A DNA stretch of 37,824 bases from Desulfocucumis palustris (GTDB lineage Bacteria; Bacillota; Desulfotomaculia; Desulfotomaculales; Desulfocucumaceae), in contig NZ_BFAV01000075.1 of the NCBI RefSeq assembly GCF_002933875.1, forward strand, positions 1-37,824, written 5' to 3'. Both the position numbers and the translations under genes were made by a program. How positions within the stretch are numbered: position 1 is the first letter of the stretch; each line of letters begins with the position of its first letter. This document shows positions 1-7,468 of this stretch, in pieces. The notes beneath the pieces were generated by a model. That model had not been told where the DNA came from. It saw only the letters and a program-made list of their open reading frames with translations, and did not search any database.

Positions 1-736
1 GATGTTCACGCACCCTGCAGATAACGGACGGAAAGGCAAACCAGCTGTCGAAAAGAAGATGCCTTGCCTGGATACCATACTCCTGGGCTTGGCGTAGAAG
101 GTCAAACATCACCTCAGTCGATTTTTTAATGCTTTCAGCCCTTCTTTTGTAGCCGGTGGTGCGTTTATCGATCCGTTGGTCAATCCCACAAATCCGGTTT
201 CTTTCCTCTTTAGAACTGAGCAGAGAAAAGGCCACCGGCAGAAAAGTATTACCATCTGACCAACCAAGGGTAAGCATTCGAAATCCATGAACATATCTGT
301 TTTCAACATGATCCTTGACCCTGGCCAGCAACTCAACGGCCTTGCTTCTATTGCGGCTGTACAGAGAGTCATCAAGAATAAGGACATTCTTCCTGCTGCT
401 GGATGTCAGCGGCTCAATGGTTTCCTTAATAATAGTTGAACAGAGTATGAGTAAAAATTTTCTCCAATTATACCGGAATGAATTCAAAAAGCGGTAAACA
501 GCGTCCTTTTCCGGATTTCCACGGTCAGCCCCGGATTGCAAAGTCCGGTAAAAATTCTTTCCGGTAAAGACAAGTAGAAAAATGAACTTAAAGAGAATGA
601 AACAGCTAACCCCAGTTTGTTTACGAATGTTTGAGCCGTGCAATATTTTTCCAATTTCGTACTTTGCTAAGAAATCATCCACGCGAGAGTTAAACTGGTT
701 TTTAATTTCATATTGATCTGGTAAAATAGATTTCAT
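1..736 (-). mobile_element. IS4-like transposase, N-terminal part (runs off window edge)
   Basis: On the minus strand an open frame starts with ATG at 736, behind an SD-like AAAGGAAAGGGA, and stays open to the window edge (about 245 codons). It is therefore an intact start truncated by the window, not visibly a pseudogene. It reads like a DDE transposase of the IS4 superfamily. A first acidic motif lies in LILDDSLYSRNRSKAVE and a second in HLLFDSWFAFPS, with the characteristic YxHGFRMLTLGWSDG segment between them. The C-terminal catalytic glutamate would lie outside the window. The end of the element is probably near 790-806 (TTTTGGTAAAATAG read on the minus strand), but the terminal inverted repeat cannot be confirmed without the other end. 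It sits upstream of and divergent from fliD. The exact IS family is uncertain. Confidence 0.75.
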
Positions 737-1049
737 AAAACATCCCTTTCCTTTGGTAGAGTGGTTTTTGGTGATTCTATTTTACCAAAAGTTAGGGGTG
801 TTTTTGTTGTTTTTATGCAAAAATAGTCGAAGCAAACCCAGTAATATCAAGGCTTGAAGTCAATTATTCAAGTGAGAAAGTTGAGTTAGTTACAATTCGA
901 AAAGGTAATTCTTAATATTGTCGCATTGTGGCCTGGCGGAGATGCTGGACAAAAACATAATCATTCACGAAATTAAAATAATGCCCTTAAGTTTCTTAAA
1001 GATATAACGATTATAGAGGTAGAGTTTAAACTAAAGGTGGGATAGTATT
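737..1049. other. Intergenic region between IS element and fliD
   Basis: This AT-rich stretch of about 310 bases contains the presumed terminal part of the IS element (to about 806) and the fliD leader. No protein-coding frame of note was seen. The fliD ribosome binding site AAGGTGG is at 1034-1040. A weak sigma-28-like match, TAAG-N14-AACGATTA, lies at 988-1013; it fits fliD being a late gene but agrees only partly with consensus. Confidence 0.4.
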
Positions 1050-3227
1050 ATGTCCAGCAGTTTAAGGATTGGTGGCTTGGTCTCTGGCTTTGATGTGGAT
1101 TCCATGGTTGAGCAATTGATGAAGGCCCGCCGTGTGCCACTGGATAAATTAAAGCAACAGAAGCAGGTACTGGAATGGCAGAGTGAAGACTACCGCAGCA
1201 TGAACAATACCCTGCGAACCCTCAGGGATTCCGCTTTTAATATGAAGCTCCAAAGCACATATCTGGCCCGTCAGGCCACTTCGTCCAATGAGGCCCTGGT
1301 GTCTGCCACCGCCAGTTCCTCGGCGGCTGTCCTTAACCATACCGTTGTAGTAAATAGCCTGGCGGAAGGCGCTTCCATTACAGGGGGAGAAATCGGCTCG
1401 GTGGTTGAATCCAAAGTTCAAGCCACTGGAATTGATGCCGTCGCAGCAAAATATGGTTTTAGTGTCGGCTCAAATTTTTCCGACGGTGAGCAATTTACCT
1501 GGGACGGGGTTACACTGGTTGCCGGTACTGACTTTACCATAGGCAAGGATGCGAAGGAAACTTCTGAAAACCTGAAAAAAGCACTGGAGGAGTCCAGCCT
1601 TGGAAATAACTGGACTTTTACTGTGAGTAATTCTGTGGTTTTTGCCACGGCCAAAACCACTGGGTCCAGGATAGGCACTGCGGGCAATTACCTTGAGGTC
1701 TCCGGAACCGGTGCTTCACGTGTTACAGATACACAAACAACCATAGGGGAAAATGCCGTAACCGCAGCTACAAAACTTACTTTTACCGGGGTTCCCACGG
1801 AGGGCGTGGTTGTCACCATAGGCAACAAAAAAGTAGTGTTTTTCAGTGACAGCGGATCTAAATACGCCGATGCGTCAGTCGCTAAATCGGCCGCCGGGGC
1901 AGATTATGCCATTGATATTGACGGCAAAACCGCCGCCACCATCGCCGATGCCGTGCAGGAGTCCGTATCCCCCAGCGGCGTTGTAATAACGGATGATGAT
2001 AATGGAGTATTAACCATTGCCGCAGATACTGCAGGCAGTGGCGGCAATACCAGCGTTGCAACCAGCATCAAAAAATCCACCCTGGGATTGCAACTTAACG
2101 ACAGCAGTCTAGGAGTTTCATCCCTGGTTATCAATGGAGAAGAAATCACAATCAACTGCGAATCTCAAACCATTTACGACCTGGTTTATAGAATTAACAC
2201 CCATAAAAAAGATGGAAAGCTGTGGGATATCCAGGCCTCATACGACGCGACCCTTGACAGGCTGTTTTTAACCACCACTTCCACCGGTGCTGATCGGGAA
2301 ATTACTGTAAAAGATGGTGGCTCCGGCAGTTTGAGCAGGATGCTGAAGCTGACTACCGACTCTGACGTTACTGATAGCGGTTCGGATGCCAGCATTAAAA
2401 TTGACGGGACTGATTTTACATTTTCCAGCAATAACGCTACGGTGAACGGGGTTACCTACAACCTGAAATCAGCTTCTCCCGGTACTACCGTTAATGTTAA
2501 CGTGAGCCAGGACGTGGATAAGGTTTATAACGCGATAAAAGATTTTGTTGATTTATATAACACGACCATAACCACCGTGCAGGAGAAAACTAAAGAAAAG
2601 CGGTATAAGGACTACACCCCGCTGACTGATGAGCAAAAGGAAGAGATGACGGAAAACCAAATCGAACAGTGGGAAAAACTCGCCCGTCAAGGATTGCTTA
2701 AAAATGACAGCATTTTGACCGATATTGTGTATAAAATGCGCACAAATATGGCATCATCGGTTTCAGGTATTGTGAGTTTCCAAAATTATGATAACCTTGC
2801 GGACATTGGTATTAAAACGGCAATATATACCTCCAACAGTTCTGAGGACGGCAAGCTGACAATAGATGAAACCAGCTTGAGGGAGGCCATTGCCAAAGAC
2901 CCCGAAGGGGTAATGCAGCTTTTTACGAAGAGCAGTGACAACTACTCGGAAAAGGGCATCGCGGCAAGTATCTATGATAATTTGAGTAGTGGCATAAGCA
3001 GCCTGTCAGATAAGGCCGGTTACGGAACCGACCTGTATGATGACAGCACTATTGGTAAAAAAATAACTGAAATAGACGATGATATTGATGATTTGGAAGA
3101 TAGGCTGGGGGATATTGAGGAGCGTTACTGGAACCAATTCACGGCTATGGAACAGGCTATCATGAAGCTTAATTCCCAGAGCACCTGGCTGACCAATATG
3201 TTTAGCAGCGGGTCAAATCAACAATAA
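1050..3227 (+). CDS. fliD: Flagellar filament cap protein FliD (HAP2), enlarged
   Basis: FliD forms the cap at the distal end of the filament and folds exported flagellin. The N-terminus (SLRIGGLVSGFDVDSMVEQLM) is the classic FliD_N signature. The C-terminal FliD_C region begins near residue 480 (KVYNAIKDFVDLYNTTI), with a final coiled-coil stretch (EIDDDIDDLEDRLGDIEERYW) typical of cap proteins. At 725 residues it is much longer than the 450-500 usual for the family. The extra length lies in the Ser/Thr/Gly/Ala-rich middle (about residues 110-460), where surface-exposed D2/D3-type domains sit. The ATG at 1050 has AAGGTGG 9 bases upstream. fliS follows after 19 bases, so the two are probably co-transcribed. 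Confidence 0.95.
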   Translation: MSSSLRIGGLVSGFDVDSMVEQLMKARRVPLDKLKQQKQVLEWQSEDYRSMNNTLRTLRDSAFNMKLQSTYLARQATSSNEALVSATASSSAAVLNHTVVVNSLAEGASITGGEIGSVVESKVQATGIDAVAAKYGFSVGSNFSDGEQFTWDGVTLVAGTDFTIGKDAKETSENLKKALEESSLGNNWTFTVSNSVVFATAKTTGSRIGTAGNYLEVSGTGASRVTDTQTTIGENAVTAATKLTFTGVPTEGVVVTIGNKKVVFFSDSGSKYADASVAKSAAGADYAIDIDGKTAATIADAVQESVSPSGVVITDDDNGVLTIAADTAGSGGNTSVATSIKKSTLGLQLNDSSLGVSSLVINGEEITINCESQTIYDLVYRINTHKKDGKLWDIQASYDATLDRLFLTTTSTGADREITVKDGGSGSLSRMLKLTTDSDVTDSGSDASIKIDGTDFTFSSNNATVNGVTYNLKSASPGTTVNVNVSQDVDKVYNAIKDFVDLYNTTITTVQEKTKEKRYKDYTPLTDEQKEEMTENQIEQWEKLARQGLLKNDSILTDIVYKMRTNMASSVSGIVSFQNYDNLADIGIKTAIYTSNSSEDGKLTIDETSLREAIAKDPEGVMQLFTKSSDNYSEKGIAASIYDNLSSGISSLSDKAGYGTDLYDDSTIGKKITEIDDDIDDLEDRLGDIEERYWNQFTAMEQAIMKLNSQSTWLTNMFSSGSNQQ

Positions 3228-3246
3228 TTAAAGGGGTGTATTTGAA

Positions 3247-3621
3247 ATGGCGATGGCCAATCCGTATCAGCAGTATCAGGCAAATTCCGTTAACGGAGCT
3301 TCCCCCGGACAATTGACCCTTATGCTTTATAACGGGGCCATCAAATTTATCAACGGCGCAATAAAGAGTCTGGAAGAAAACAATGTTGACAGGGTTAATG
3401 AAAACTGCAAAAGGTCTCAGGATATTATTCTGTATCTGTCATCCACACTCAATATGGAATATGAAATATCCAAAAATTTGGACAGCCTGTATGATTATAT
3501 GTACCGGCGTTTGGTCCATGCCAATATCCAAAAGGATAAGGAAGTCATGCTGGAAGTGCTGGGCCTGATTGAAGAATTGAGAAATACCTGGGCCGAGATG
3601 TTGAAGAAAAGTAATGGATAG
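3247..3621 (+). CDS. fliS: Flagellin export chaperone FliS
   Basis: FliS binds the C-terminus of flagellin in the cytosol, prevents premature polymerisation and delivers it to the export gate. The 124-residue length is normal. The N-terminal YQQYQANSVNGASPGQLTLMLYNGAIKFI segment is diagnostic: tyrosine-rich start, P-x-x-L-x-x-M-L-Y-x-G core. The rest is predicted all-helical. An AAGGGGTG ribosome binding site lies about 9 bases before the ATG. It follows fliD closely, as in most flagellate bacteria. Confidence 0.96.
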   Translation: MAMANPYQQYQANSVNGASPGQLTLMLYNGAIKFINGAIKSLEENNVDRVNENCKRSQDIILYLSSTLNMEYEISKNLDSLYDYMYRRLVHANIQKDKEVMLEVLGLIEELRNTWAEMLKKSNG

Positions 3622-3633
3622 GGCTGAATCAAC

Positions 3634-4050
3634 ATGACTTTGGAGCAGTTCCTGGAACAGAAGAGAAATATGTTGTTGGAGATTAAAACCATCACCTGCC
3701 TGATGGATGAAGCTTTGGAGATGGAGGATACGGATAAATTTTTGCGGCTGATAAATGACAGGCAAACATTTATTGATAAAATTAATGATGTTGACGAACA
3801 GGTGGCTTTGATTGAACATAACACAACAACTTCGCAAGATAACGAATGTAATGATACTTTAAGAGAAGAAATATCCACGTTAGTTAAGGATATTCAAGTG
3901 ACTAATAATAAACTGCAAATCCGGGCGGAAGAGTTTTACGGTGGAATAAAGAAAAAGCTTAAAGATTTAAAAAATGCCAAAAGGGCTACGCAATCCTATT
4001 CCAGCAGAAATTCCCAGGTTTATGGGTATTTCATAGAGAAGAAAAAATAA
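3634..4050 (+). CDS. Small helical protein, probable FliT/FlgN-type flagellar export chaperone
   Basis: This 138-residue, highly charged protein is predicted almost entirely helical (for example FLEQKRNMLLEIKTITCLMD and IQVTNNKLQIRAEEFYGGIK). It begins 12 bases after fliS and ends just before a terminator, which is the place where fliT sits in many genomes. FliT and FlgN proteins are small coiled-coil chaperones for FliD and for hook-associated proteins, and they are too divergent for motif recognition. The role is therefore inferred mainly from position, size and predicted helicity. The C-terminal tail (SYSSRNSQVYGYFIEKKK) resembles the flexible basic tails of such chaperones. There is only a weak ribosome binding site, so translation may be coupled to fliS. 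Confidence 0.6.
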   Translation: MTLEQFLEQKRNMLLEIKTITCLMDEALEMEDTDKFLRLINDRQTFIDKINDVDEQVALIEHNTTTSQDNECNDTLREEISTLVKDIQVTNNKLQIRAEEFYGGIKKKLKDLKNAKRATQSYSSRNSQVYGYFIEKKK

Positions 4051-4102
4051 GGAAAATGAATTAATTGCCAAGTGCAGATAGAAAGGATCCTTTGGGAAGA
4101 AC

Positions 4103-4126
4103 GAACCTCCGAGGGTTCCTTTTTTT
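4103..4126 (+). terminator. Rho-independent terminator after the fliD-fliS-chaperone operon
   Basis: The hairpin GAACCT-CCGA-GGGTTC (6 bp with one G-U pair) at 4103-4118 is followed by CTTTTTTT. It lies 52 bases after the stop codon of the third gene. Confidence 0.65.
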
Positions 4127-4250
4127 GCTTCACCAGCGAATATCCTTCGGCCAGTTGATAAAACGATGCATGATTTCAAATTTGGTTCGGAACGGCCAGC
4201 ATAGGCTTTTACATGGTCTGCAAAAATTTAATAGGCTGAAGTATAGTGAA

Positions 4251-4278
4251 TAAAGTTAAAATTAAACGCAGCCGATAT
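4251..4278 (+). promoter_or_regulatory. Sigma-28 (FliA/SigD) promoter upstream of flaG
   Basis: TAAA at 4251-4254, a 16-base spacer, then GCCGATAT at 4271-4278. This matches the Bacillus SigD / enteric sigma-28 consensus (TAAA-N14-16-GCCGATAT) almost perfectly. Transcription would begin near 4285 and leave a leader of about 185 bases before flaG. A sigma factor of this class is encoded at 24804-25559 in the same window. Nothing else was recognised in 4127-4250. Confidence 0.75.
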
Positions 4279-4469
4279 AATATAATAAGGTAATTTGAAA
4301 ATATTCGCATACAGGATAAAAATGAGACATTAGTTATATTGAAAAATGTTTTCCGGGTAATTAATATTTAAAGATGCAATTGTTGTTTGGAATACTGCTT
4401 TGGTGAGCCGTGGAAAAGACAGCACAGCATGCTGGTTTCTTCGCAGAGAAAAAGAAGGGGGAATATGTG

Positions 4470-4841
4470 GTGAAAGTTCAGGGTGTGACAGGGGGAATGC
4501 CCGTAGCGGGATATAGTGAAAGTTCATACAGGCAGAGTGAAGTATCAGCTGACCTGGCAGTTCCCGCTTATGGCGTAATTGATGGGCAGGGGGAAGGCAA
4601 TTCCCAGGATAAAAGTATGCCGGACCAGGTGGATGATGCTATCAGGCAGTTAAATAAAACCATGGAAACCTACAGCACGGAGTTAAGGTTCTCTCTTCAC
4701 CAAAAGAGCGGAGAATATTATGTGAAGGTAATAAACCCTGCTGACAATACCGTGGTCAGGGAAATCCCGCCGGAACGGGTATTGGACATGGTGGCTCACT
4801 TCAAAGAGATGCTGGGATTTGCCGTGGATAAGTTCATATAA
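4470..4841 (+). CDS. flaG: FlaG family flagellar protein
   Basis: FlaG proteins modulate filament length and typically lie beside fliD. The conserved C-terminal half is clear: FSLHQKSGEYYVKVINPADNTVVREIPPERVLDMVAHFKEMLG, with the hallmark IPPERVLD motif. The N-terminal third is low in complexity and not conserved. The frame can start at GTG 4410, but that start has no useful ribosome binding site. GTG 4470 has AAGGGGG at 4455-4461 and gives 123 residues, so it is preferred. It is driven by the sigma-28 promoter at 4251-4278 and followed by a terminator at 4861-4901. Confidence 0.9.
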   Translation: MKVQGVTGGMPVAGYSESSYRQSEVSADLAVPAYGVIDGQGEGNSQDKSMPDQVDDAIRQLNKTMETYSTELRFSLHQKSGEYYVKVINPADNTVVREIPPERVLDMVAHFKEMLGFAVDKFI

Positions 4842-4865
4842 AAAACAGCAGGCATAAAATATGCC
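4840..4865 (-). terminator. Possible terminator of the HEPN/MNT operon
   Basis: Read on the minus strand, GGCAT-ATTTT-ATGCC is followed after a few bases by a run of T (plus-strand A run at 4840-4846). The stem is only 5 bp, so confidence is modest. Confidence 0.35.
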
Positions 4866-4901
4866 CGATGAATTTGCTATTCCCCGGGCATTACTTTTTT
4901 C
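4861..4901 (+). terminator. flaG terminator overlapping the 3' end of the HEPN gene
   Basis: ATGCCCG at 4861-4867 pairs with CGGGCAT at 4885-4891, followed by TACTTTTTTC. It lies 20 bases past the flaG stop. The right arm falls inside the last codons of the convergent HEPN gene, so the two transcription units overlap tail to tail. Confidence 0.55.
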
Positions 4902-5386
4902 ATTGTCTGAATAAAGGTATGAACCTCCTGTTCCAGGCAATCCGCGGTGTGAATGAGCCTATTGACCAAATCAACTATTCTATCGGGTGAAAGGTTGAAA
5001 CCATAGACATTTCTAAATACATGCCGGAATGCTCTGAATTCATCTAATTTGCCCGCTGTTTCCCTGGAAAGGAGAGGCGGTCTCACTTCGGGAATGTCCA
5101 GGACCATTCGCAACAGCAGTTCCCGGTGCCAGTGTTCACCTGTGGGTATGCTTTCATCTATTTCCCTGGCGACAGTTTCAAAAATGTTTTCCACGGACAC
5201 GTAAAAATCATGAAGAATGGACCCAATGGCCCTCAAAATAAACGTATCCCCGGGAGGAAGAACTGATTTTATCTTTTTTTTTGAACCGGTCAGTCCTCTG
5301 TCGGAAAGCTCTTTGCACAGGCTTCTGATGTTCTCAAGCTCTTCTTTCAGGCGGGTGGCAATAATTGTGAATTGTTTGCGGGTCAC
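4877..5386 (-). CDS. HEPN-domain toxin, HepT-like
   Basis: A 169-residue helical protein encoded directly behind a minimal nucleotidyltransferase, the arrangement of HepT-MntA (type VII) toxin-antitoxin modules, in which HepT-family HEPN proteins act as ribonucleases. The recognisable core is DEFRAFRHVFRNVYGFNL at residues 115-132. Aligned on the family motif R-x4-6-H-x-Y, the basic residues are R121 and R125 and the tyrosine is Y128. The final histidine position is Asn126, with a histidine instead at 122. The start is GTG at 5386, overlapping the upstream stop as GTGA, so translation is coupled. The 3' end overlaps the flaG terminator. Whether it is an active RNase cannot be judged from sequence. 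Confidence 0.8.
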   Translation of the reverse strand: MTRKQFTIIATRLKEELENIRSLCKELSDRGLTGSKKKIKSVLPPGDTFILRAIGSILHDFYVSVENIFETVAREIDESIPTGEHWHRELLLRMVLDIPEVRPPLLSRETAGKLDEFRAFRHVFRNVYGFNLSPDRIVDLVNRLIHTADCLEQEVHTFIQTMKKVMPGE

Positions 5387-5751
5387 AATAAATTTCCCTC
5401 TTTTCTTGCCTTCTCCCGAAGGCCGGGCTTGGCGTTCTCGCCTAAAACGATATTGATTTCCAGCGGTTCAGCTATGCCCTCCAATTCCACCAGCATTCTC
5501 CAATAATCTCTTTCTGCGGGAAAGCCTTCTACAAGAAGGTCGATATCGGATCTATTGGAAAAATGCTTTCCCCAGACCAGGGAGCCATAAAGATATACTG
5601 CGGTAACTTTATATTTTTCTTTAAGGTAAGCGGCTGCGGCAGCAGCTTTTTGCAGGGCGTCCTGACGCAGCCTTGCCATATTTTCCTGTTTTTGCATTGT
5701 GCGTTTTTGCCAGGCCCGGCGCAGATTCTCAACATATGCTTGTTCATCCAT
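5383..5751 (-). CDS. Minimal nucleotidyltransferase (MNT) antitoxin, MntA-like
   Basis: This 122-residue protein has the pol-beta-type MNT signature: GSLVWG at residues 56-61, SDID at 68-71 with the metal-binding pair D69/D71, and a third acidic position in LEINIV (E98). The catalytic set looks intact. In characterised HepT-MntA pairs the MNT enzyme AMPylates the HEPN toxin and silences it; that role is inferred here. The N-terminal 45 residues form a charged, alanine-rich helix. The ATG at 5751 has GGAGG about 12 bases upstream. It is the first gene of a two-gene minus-strand operon with a good sigma-A-type promoter at 5802-5830. Confidence 0.85.
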   Translation of the reverse strand: MDEQAYVENLRRAWQKRTMQKQENMARLRQDALQKAAAAAAYLKEKYKVTAVYLYGSLVWGKHFSNRSDIDLLVEGFPAERDYWRMLVELEGIAEPLEINIVLGENAKPGLREKARKEGNLL

Positions 5752-5801
5752 CCCATAACTTGCCTCCCCGGGATTGGCGCTCAGGTATTCGTGACGAAAT
5801 A

Positions 5802-5830
5802 ATTATAATTCTATAATAGCATAAATACAA
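5802..5830 (-). promoter_or_regulatory. Sigma-A-type promoter of the MNT-HEPN operon
   Basis: On the minus strand, TTGTAT (5825-5830) and TATAAT (5802-5807) are separated by exactly 17 bases, about 50 bases upstream of the MNT start codon. Confidence 0.65.
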
Positions 5831-5870
5831 AACAACTCTCCGGAAGAATTTCCCCGGGGAGTTGTTTTTT
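5829..5870 (+). terminator. Strong hairpin terminator separating the toxin-antitoxin module from the flg operon
   Basis: AACAACTCTCCGG (5831-5843) pairs with CCGGGGAGTTGTT (5854-5866) over 13 bp with one G-U pair, around a 10-base loop, and runs into six T residues. No + strand gene ends nearby, so it would stop read-through from flaG that runs antisense across HEPN/MNT. Its base overlaps the -35 box of the MNT promoter. Confidence 0.6.
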
Positions 5871-6166
5871 CTAGCTGCTTCGCTGTTCAGGGATACCTGG
5901 TAAATTGTGCCTTTTTCCGGGCTTGTTCAATTAATCCTATGTAGTGCCGGGCTAAACATACTGGTTATTTATGTCGAAAAATTATTTTACTGGAAGCATT
6001 GGGAGGAAAAAAATCTTTCTTGTTGAATAATTACTAACTATGATACATCATTGTATAAATTAATACATATTGTCAGTATTTTAATTTTCTTGTAGTTTTT
6101 TAACTATAATTTAATTGCAATTGTCTTTGTGCGCATAAACAGAAAGCAGAGGGTGATAGGAAAATT
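5871..6166 (+). promoter_or_regulatory. AT-rich leader of the flgB operon with a candidate -10 box
   Basis: About 300 bases, increasingly AT-rich from 6000 onward, precede flgB. The sequence TATAAT at 6105-6110 is a plausible -10 element about 57 bases before the start codon. The -35 candidates at 17-18 bases (TTAATT, TAATTT) are poor. No sigma-28 or sigma-54 consensus was found. This is the only sizeable non-coding stretch upstream of the main array, so the main flagellar promoter is probably here. Confidence 0.35.
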
Positions 6167-6571
6167 ATGGACCTATTTGCGAATCCGGTATTGCTTTCTT
6201 TAAGCAGACAGCTGGATGCGTCGGCGCTAACCCACCGGGTCATTGCCAACAATGTGGCCAATGTGAATACCCCGGGTTTTAAAAAGTCTTATGTGTCCTT
6301 TCAGGAGCAGCTTAAAGCCGCCCTGGGGAAACAGGAGATAGTCATGTTAACCACCAGTGACAGGCACATGGGGGGGATTCCTTCACTGGCAAGTGTTTCA
6401 CCAGTGGTGATTCAGGAAAAGGGCACCACCATGCGCTATGGCGGGAATAACGTTGACATTGACCAGGAAATGGTTAATAATGCCGCAAATTCACTGGTTT
6501 ATGATACTTCTTCGCTAATACTGGACAGCAAATATACCGGTCTTGAAAACGTAATTCGGGGAGGTAGATAA
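6167..6571 (+). CDS. flgB: Flagellar basal-body rod protein FlgB
   Basis: FlgB is a proximal rod subunit exported by the flagellar type III system. The 134-residue length is typical. The N-terminal rod signature HRVIANNVANVNTPGFKKS (residues 24-42) is diagnostic. The C-terminal helix contains VDIDQEMVNNAANSLVYD. The ATG has AGAGGGTG upstream. This is the first gene of the long + strand array, and flgC follows after two bases. Confidence 0.96.
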   Translation: MDLFANPVLLSLSRQLDASALTHRVIANNVANVNTPGFKKSYVSFQEQLKAALGKQEIVMLTTSDRHMGGIPSLASVSPVVIQEKGTTMRYGGNNVDIDQEMVNNAANSLVYDTSSLILDSKYTGLENVIRGGR

Positions 6572-6573
6572 TA

Positions 6574-7014
6574 TTGCCGTTGTTTGAATCCTTTGGTATT
6601 AGCGCTTCAGGCATGACTGCAAACCGGCTTTGGCTGGATCTGATTTCCAATGACATTGCCAACTTCAATACCGCCGGGGTGCCGGGAGATCCGTCCCGCC
6701 CGGTATACCGGCGCAATGTGCCTGTGTTTTCAGAACTTTTAACCAGGCAGGCTGGCACCATCCCCGGTGAGGAACGCTATGTCAAATCCGGGGTTCATGT
6801 GCCAAAAATCATACAGGATTTCTCCGAACCCAGAATGGTTCTGGATCCCTCCCATCCATATGCCAACCAGGAAGGCTACGTGGCGTATCCCAATATTAAT
6901 ATTGCCAACGAAATGGTAAATATGATCGCCGCCGCCAGGGCTTACGACGCGAATGCCACCGTTTTTGAAGCGGGAAAGAGTATGGCGGCCCGGGCCCTGG
7001 ATTTAATCCGCTGA
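6574..7014 (+). CDS. flgC: Flagellar basal-body rod protein FlgC
   Basis: FlgC is a 146-residue proximal rod subunit. The N-terminal motif is LDLISNDIANFNTAG (residues 24-38). The C-terminal motif is PNINIANEMVNMIAAARAYDANATVFEAGK, the FlgC form of the D0 helix. It starts with TTG at 6574, two bases after the flgB stop; GGGGAGGTAG overlapping the end of flgB serves as ribosome binding site. Confidence 0.96.
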   Translation: MPLFESFGISASGMTANRLWLDLISNDIANFNTAGVPGDPSRPVYRRNVPVFSELLTRQAGTIPGEERYVKSGVHVPKIIQDFSEPRMVLDPSHPYANQEGYVAYPNINIANEMVNMIAAARAYDANATVFEAGKSMAARALDLIR

Positions 7015-7129
7015 CTCTAATATTAAATACGCAGACTTTACTGTAATTATCGGTGTAATTAAAAAAATCTTTATAAAATATTCATAAAAAATTTATCTTT
7101 CTTTAATAATGTTGCCGGGGGTTATAAAA

Positions 7130-7432
7130 ATGCAAATCGCTCCTCTGCCCCTAATACTGCCGCAGGTGCAGCCCGATGTACAAGGCCCGGAAGCTTCCGG
7201 TGAAACTGCCGGGGCATCCTTTGGTCAAATGCTGAATAAGGCGCTTCAGGACGTGAACAAGTCCCAGATTAACGCTAATGAGACGATTAAGGGGTTTCTC
7301 ACCGGTGAAGTGCAGGAAGTGCACCAGGTGACCATTGCCATGGAACAGGCCAAAATAATGCTTCTATTGGCAACTGAGGTTAGAAATAAAGTAATTGAAG
7401 CATATCAGGAAATTTCACGGATGCAGGTATAA
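7130..7432 (+). CDS. fliE: Flagellar hook-basal body protein FliE
   Basis: FliE joins the MS ring to the rod and is the first substrate of the export gate. The family core is visible as SFGQMLNKALQDVNKSQINANETIKGFLTGE, followed by HQVTIAMEQAKIMLLLATEVRNKVIEAYQEISRMQV. An upstream in-frame ATG at 7109 lacks a ribosome binding site, whereas ATG 7130 has GGGGG 8 bases before it. The preferred product is 100 residues. It is preceded by 115 bases of AT-rich spacer after flgC. Confidence 0.94.
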   Translation: MQIAPLPLILPQVQPDVQGPEASGETAGASFGQMLNKALQDVNKSQINANETIKGFLTGEVQEVHQVTIAMEQAKIMLLLATEVRNKVIEAYQEISRMQV

Positions 7433-7438
7433 GTGTAT

Positions 7439-7454
7439 CCTCATTTTTATGAGG
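7439..7454 (+). other. Small hairpin overlapping the fliF ribosome binding region
   Basis: CCTCAT-TTTT-ATGAGG forms a perfect 6-bp stem with a 4-base loop, immediately upstream of the fliF GTG at 7469. The 3' arm carries the GAGGG that could pair with 16S rRNA, although AAGTGG at 7456-7461 is better spaced. It may modulate fliF translation; there is no T run beyond the loop to suggest termination. Confidence 0.35.
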
Positions 7455-7468
7455 GAAGTGGTTCTTAA

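Noticed and set aside
4127..4250. Small gene or transposase remnant between the fliS operon and flaG
   Set aside because: Short frames exist on both strands but none has a ribosome binding site or recognisable motif.
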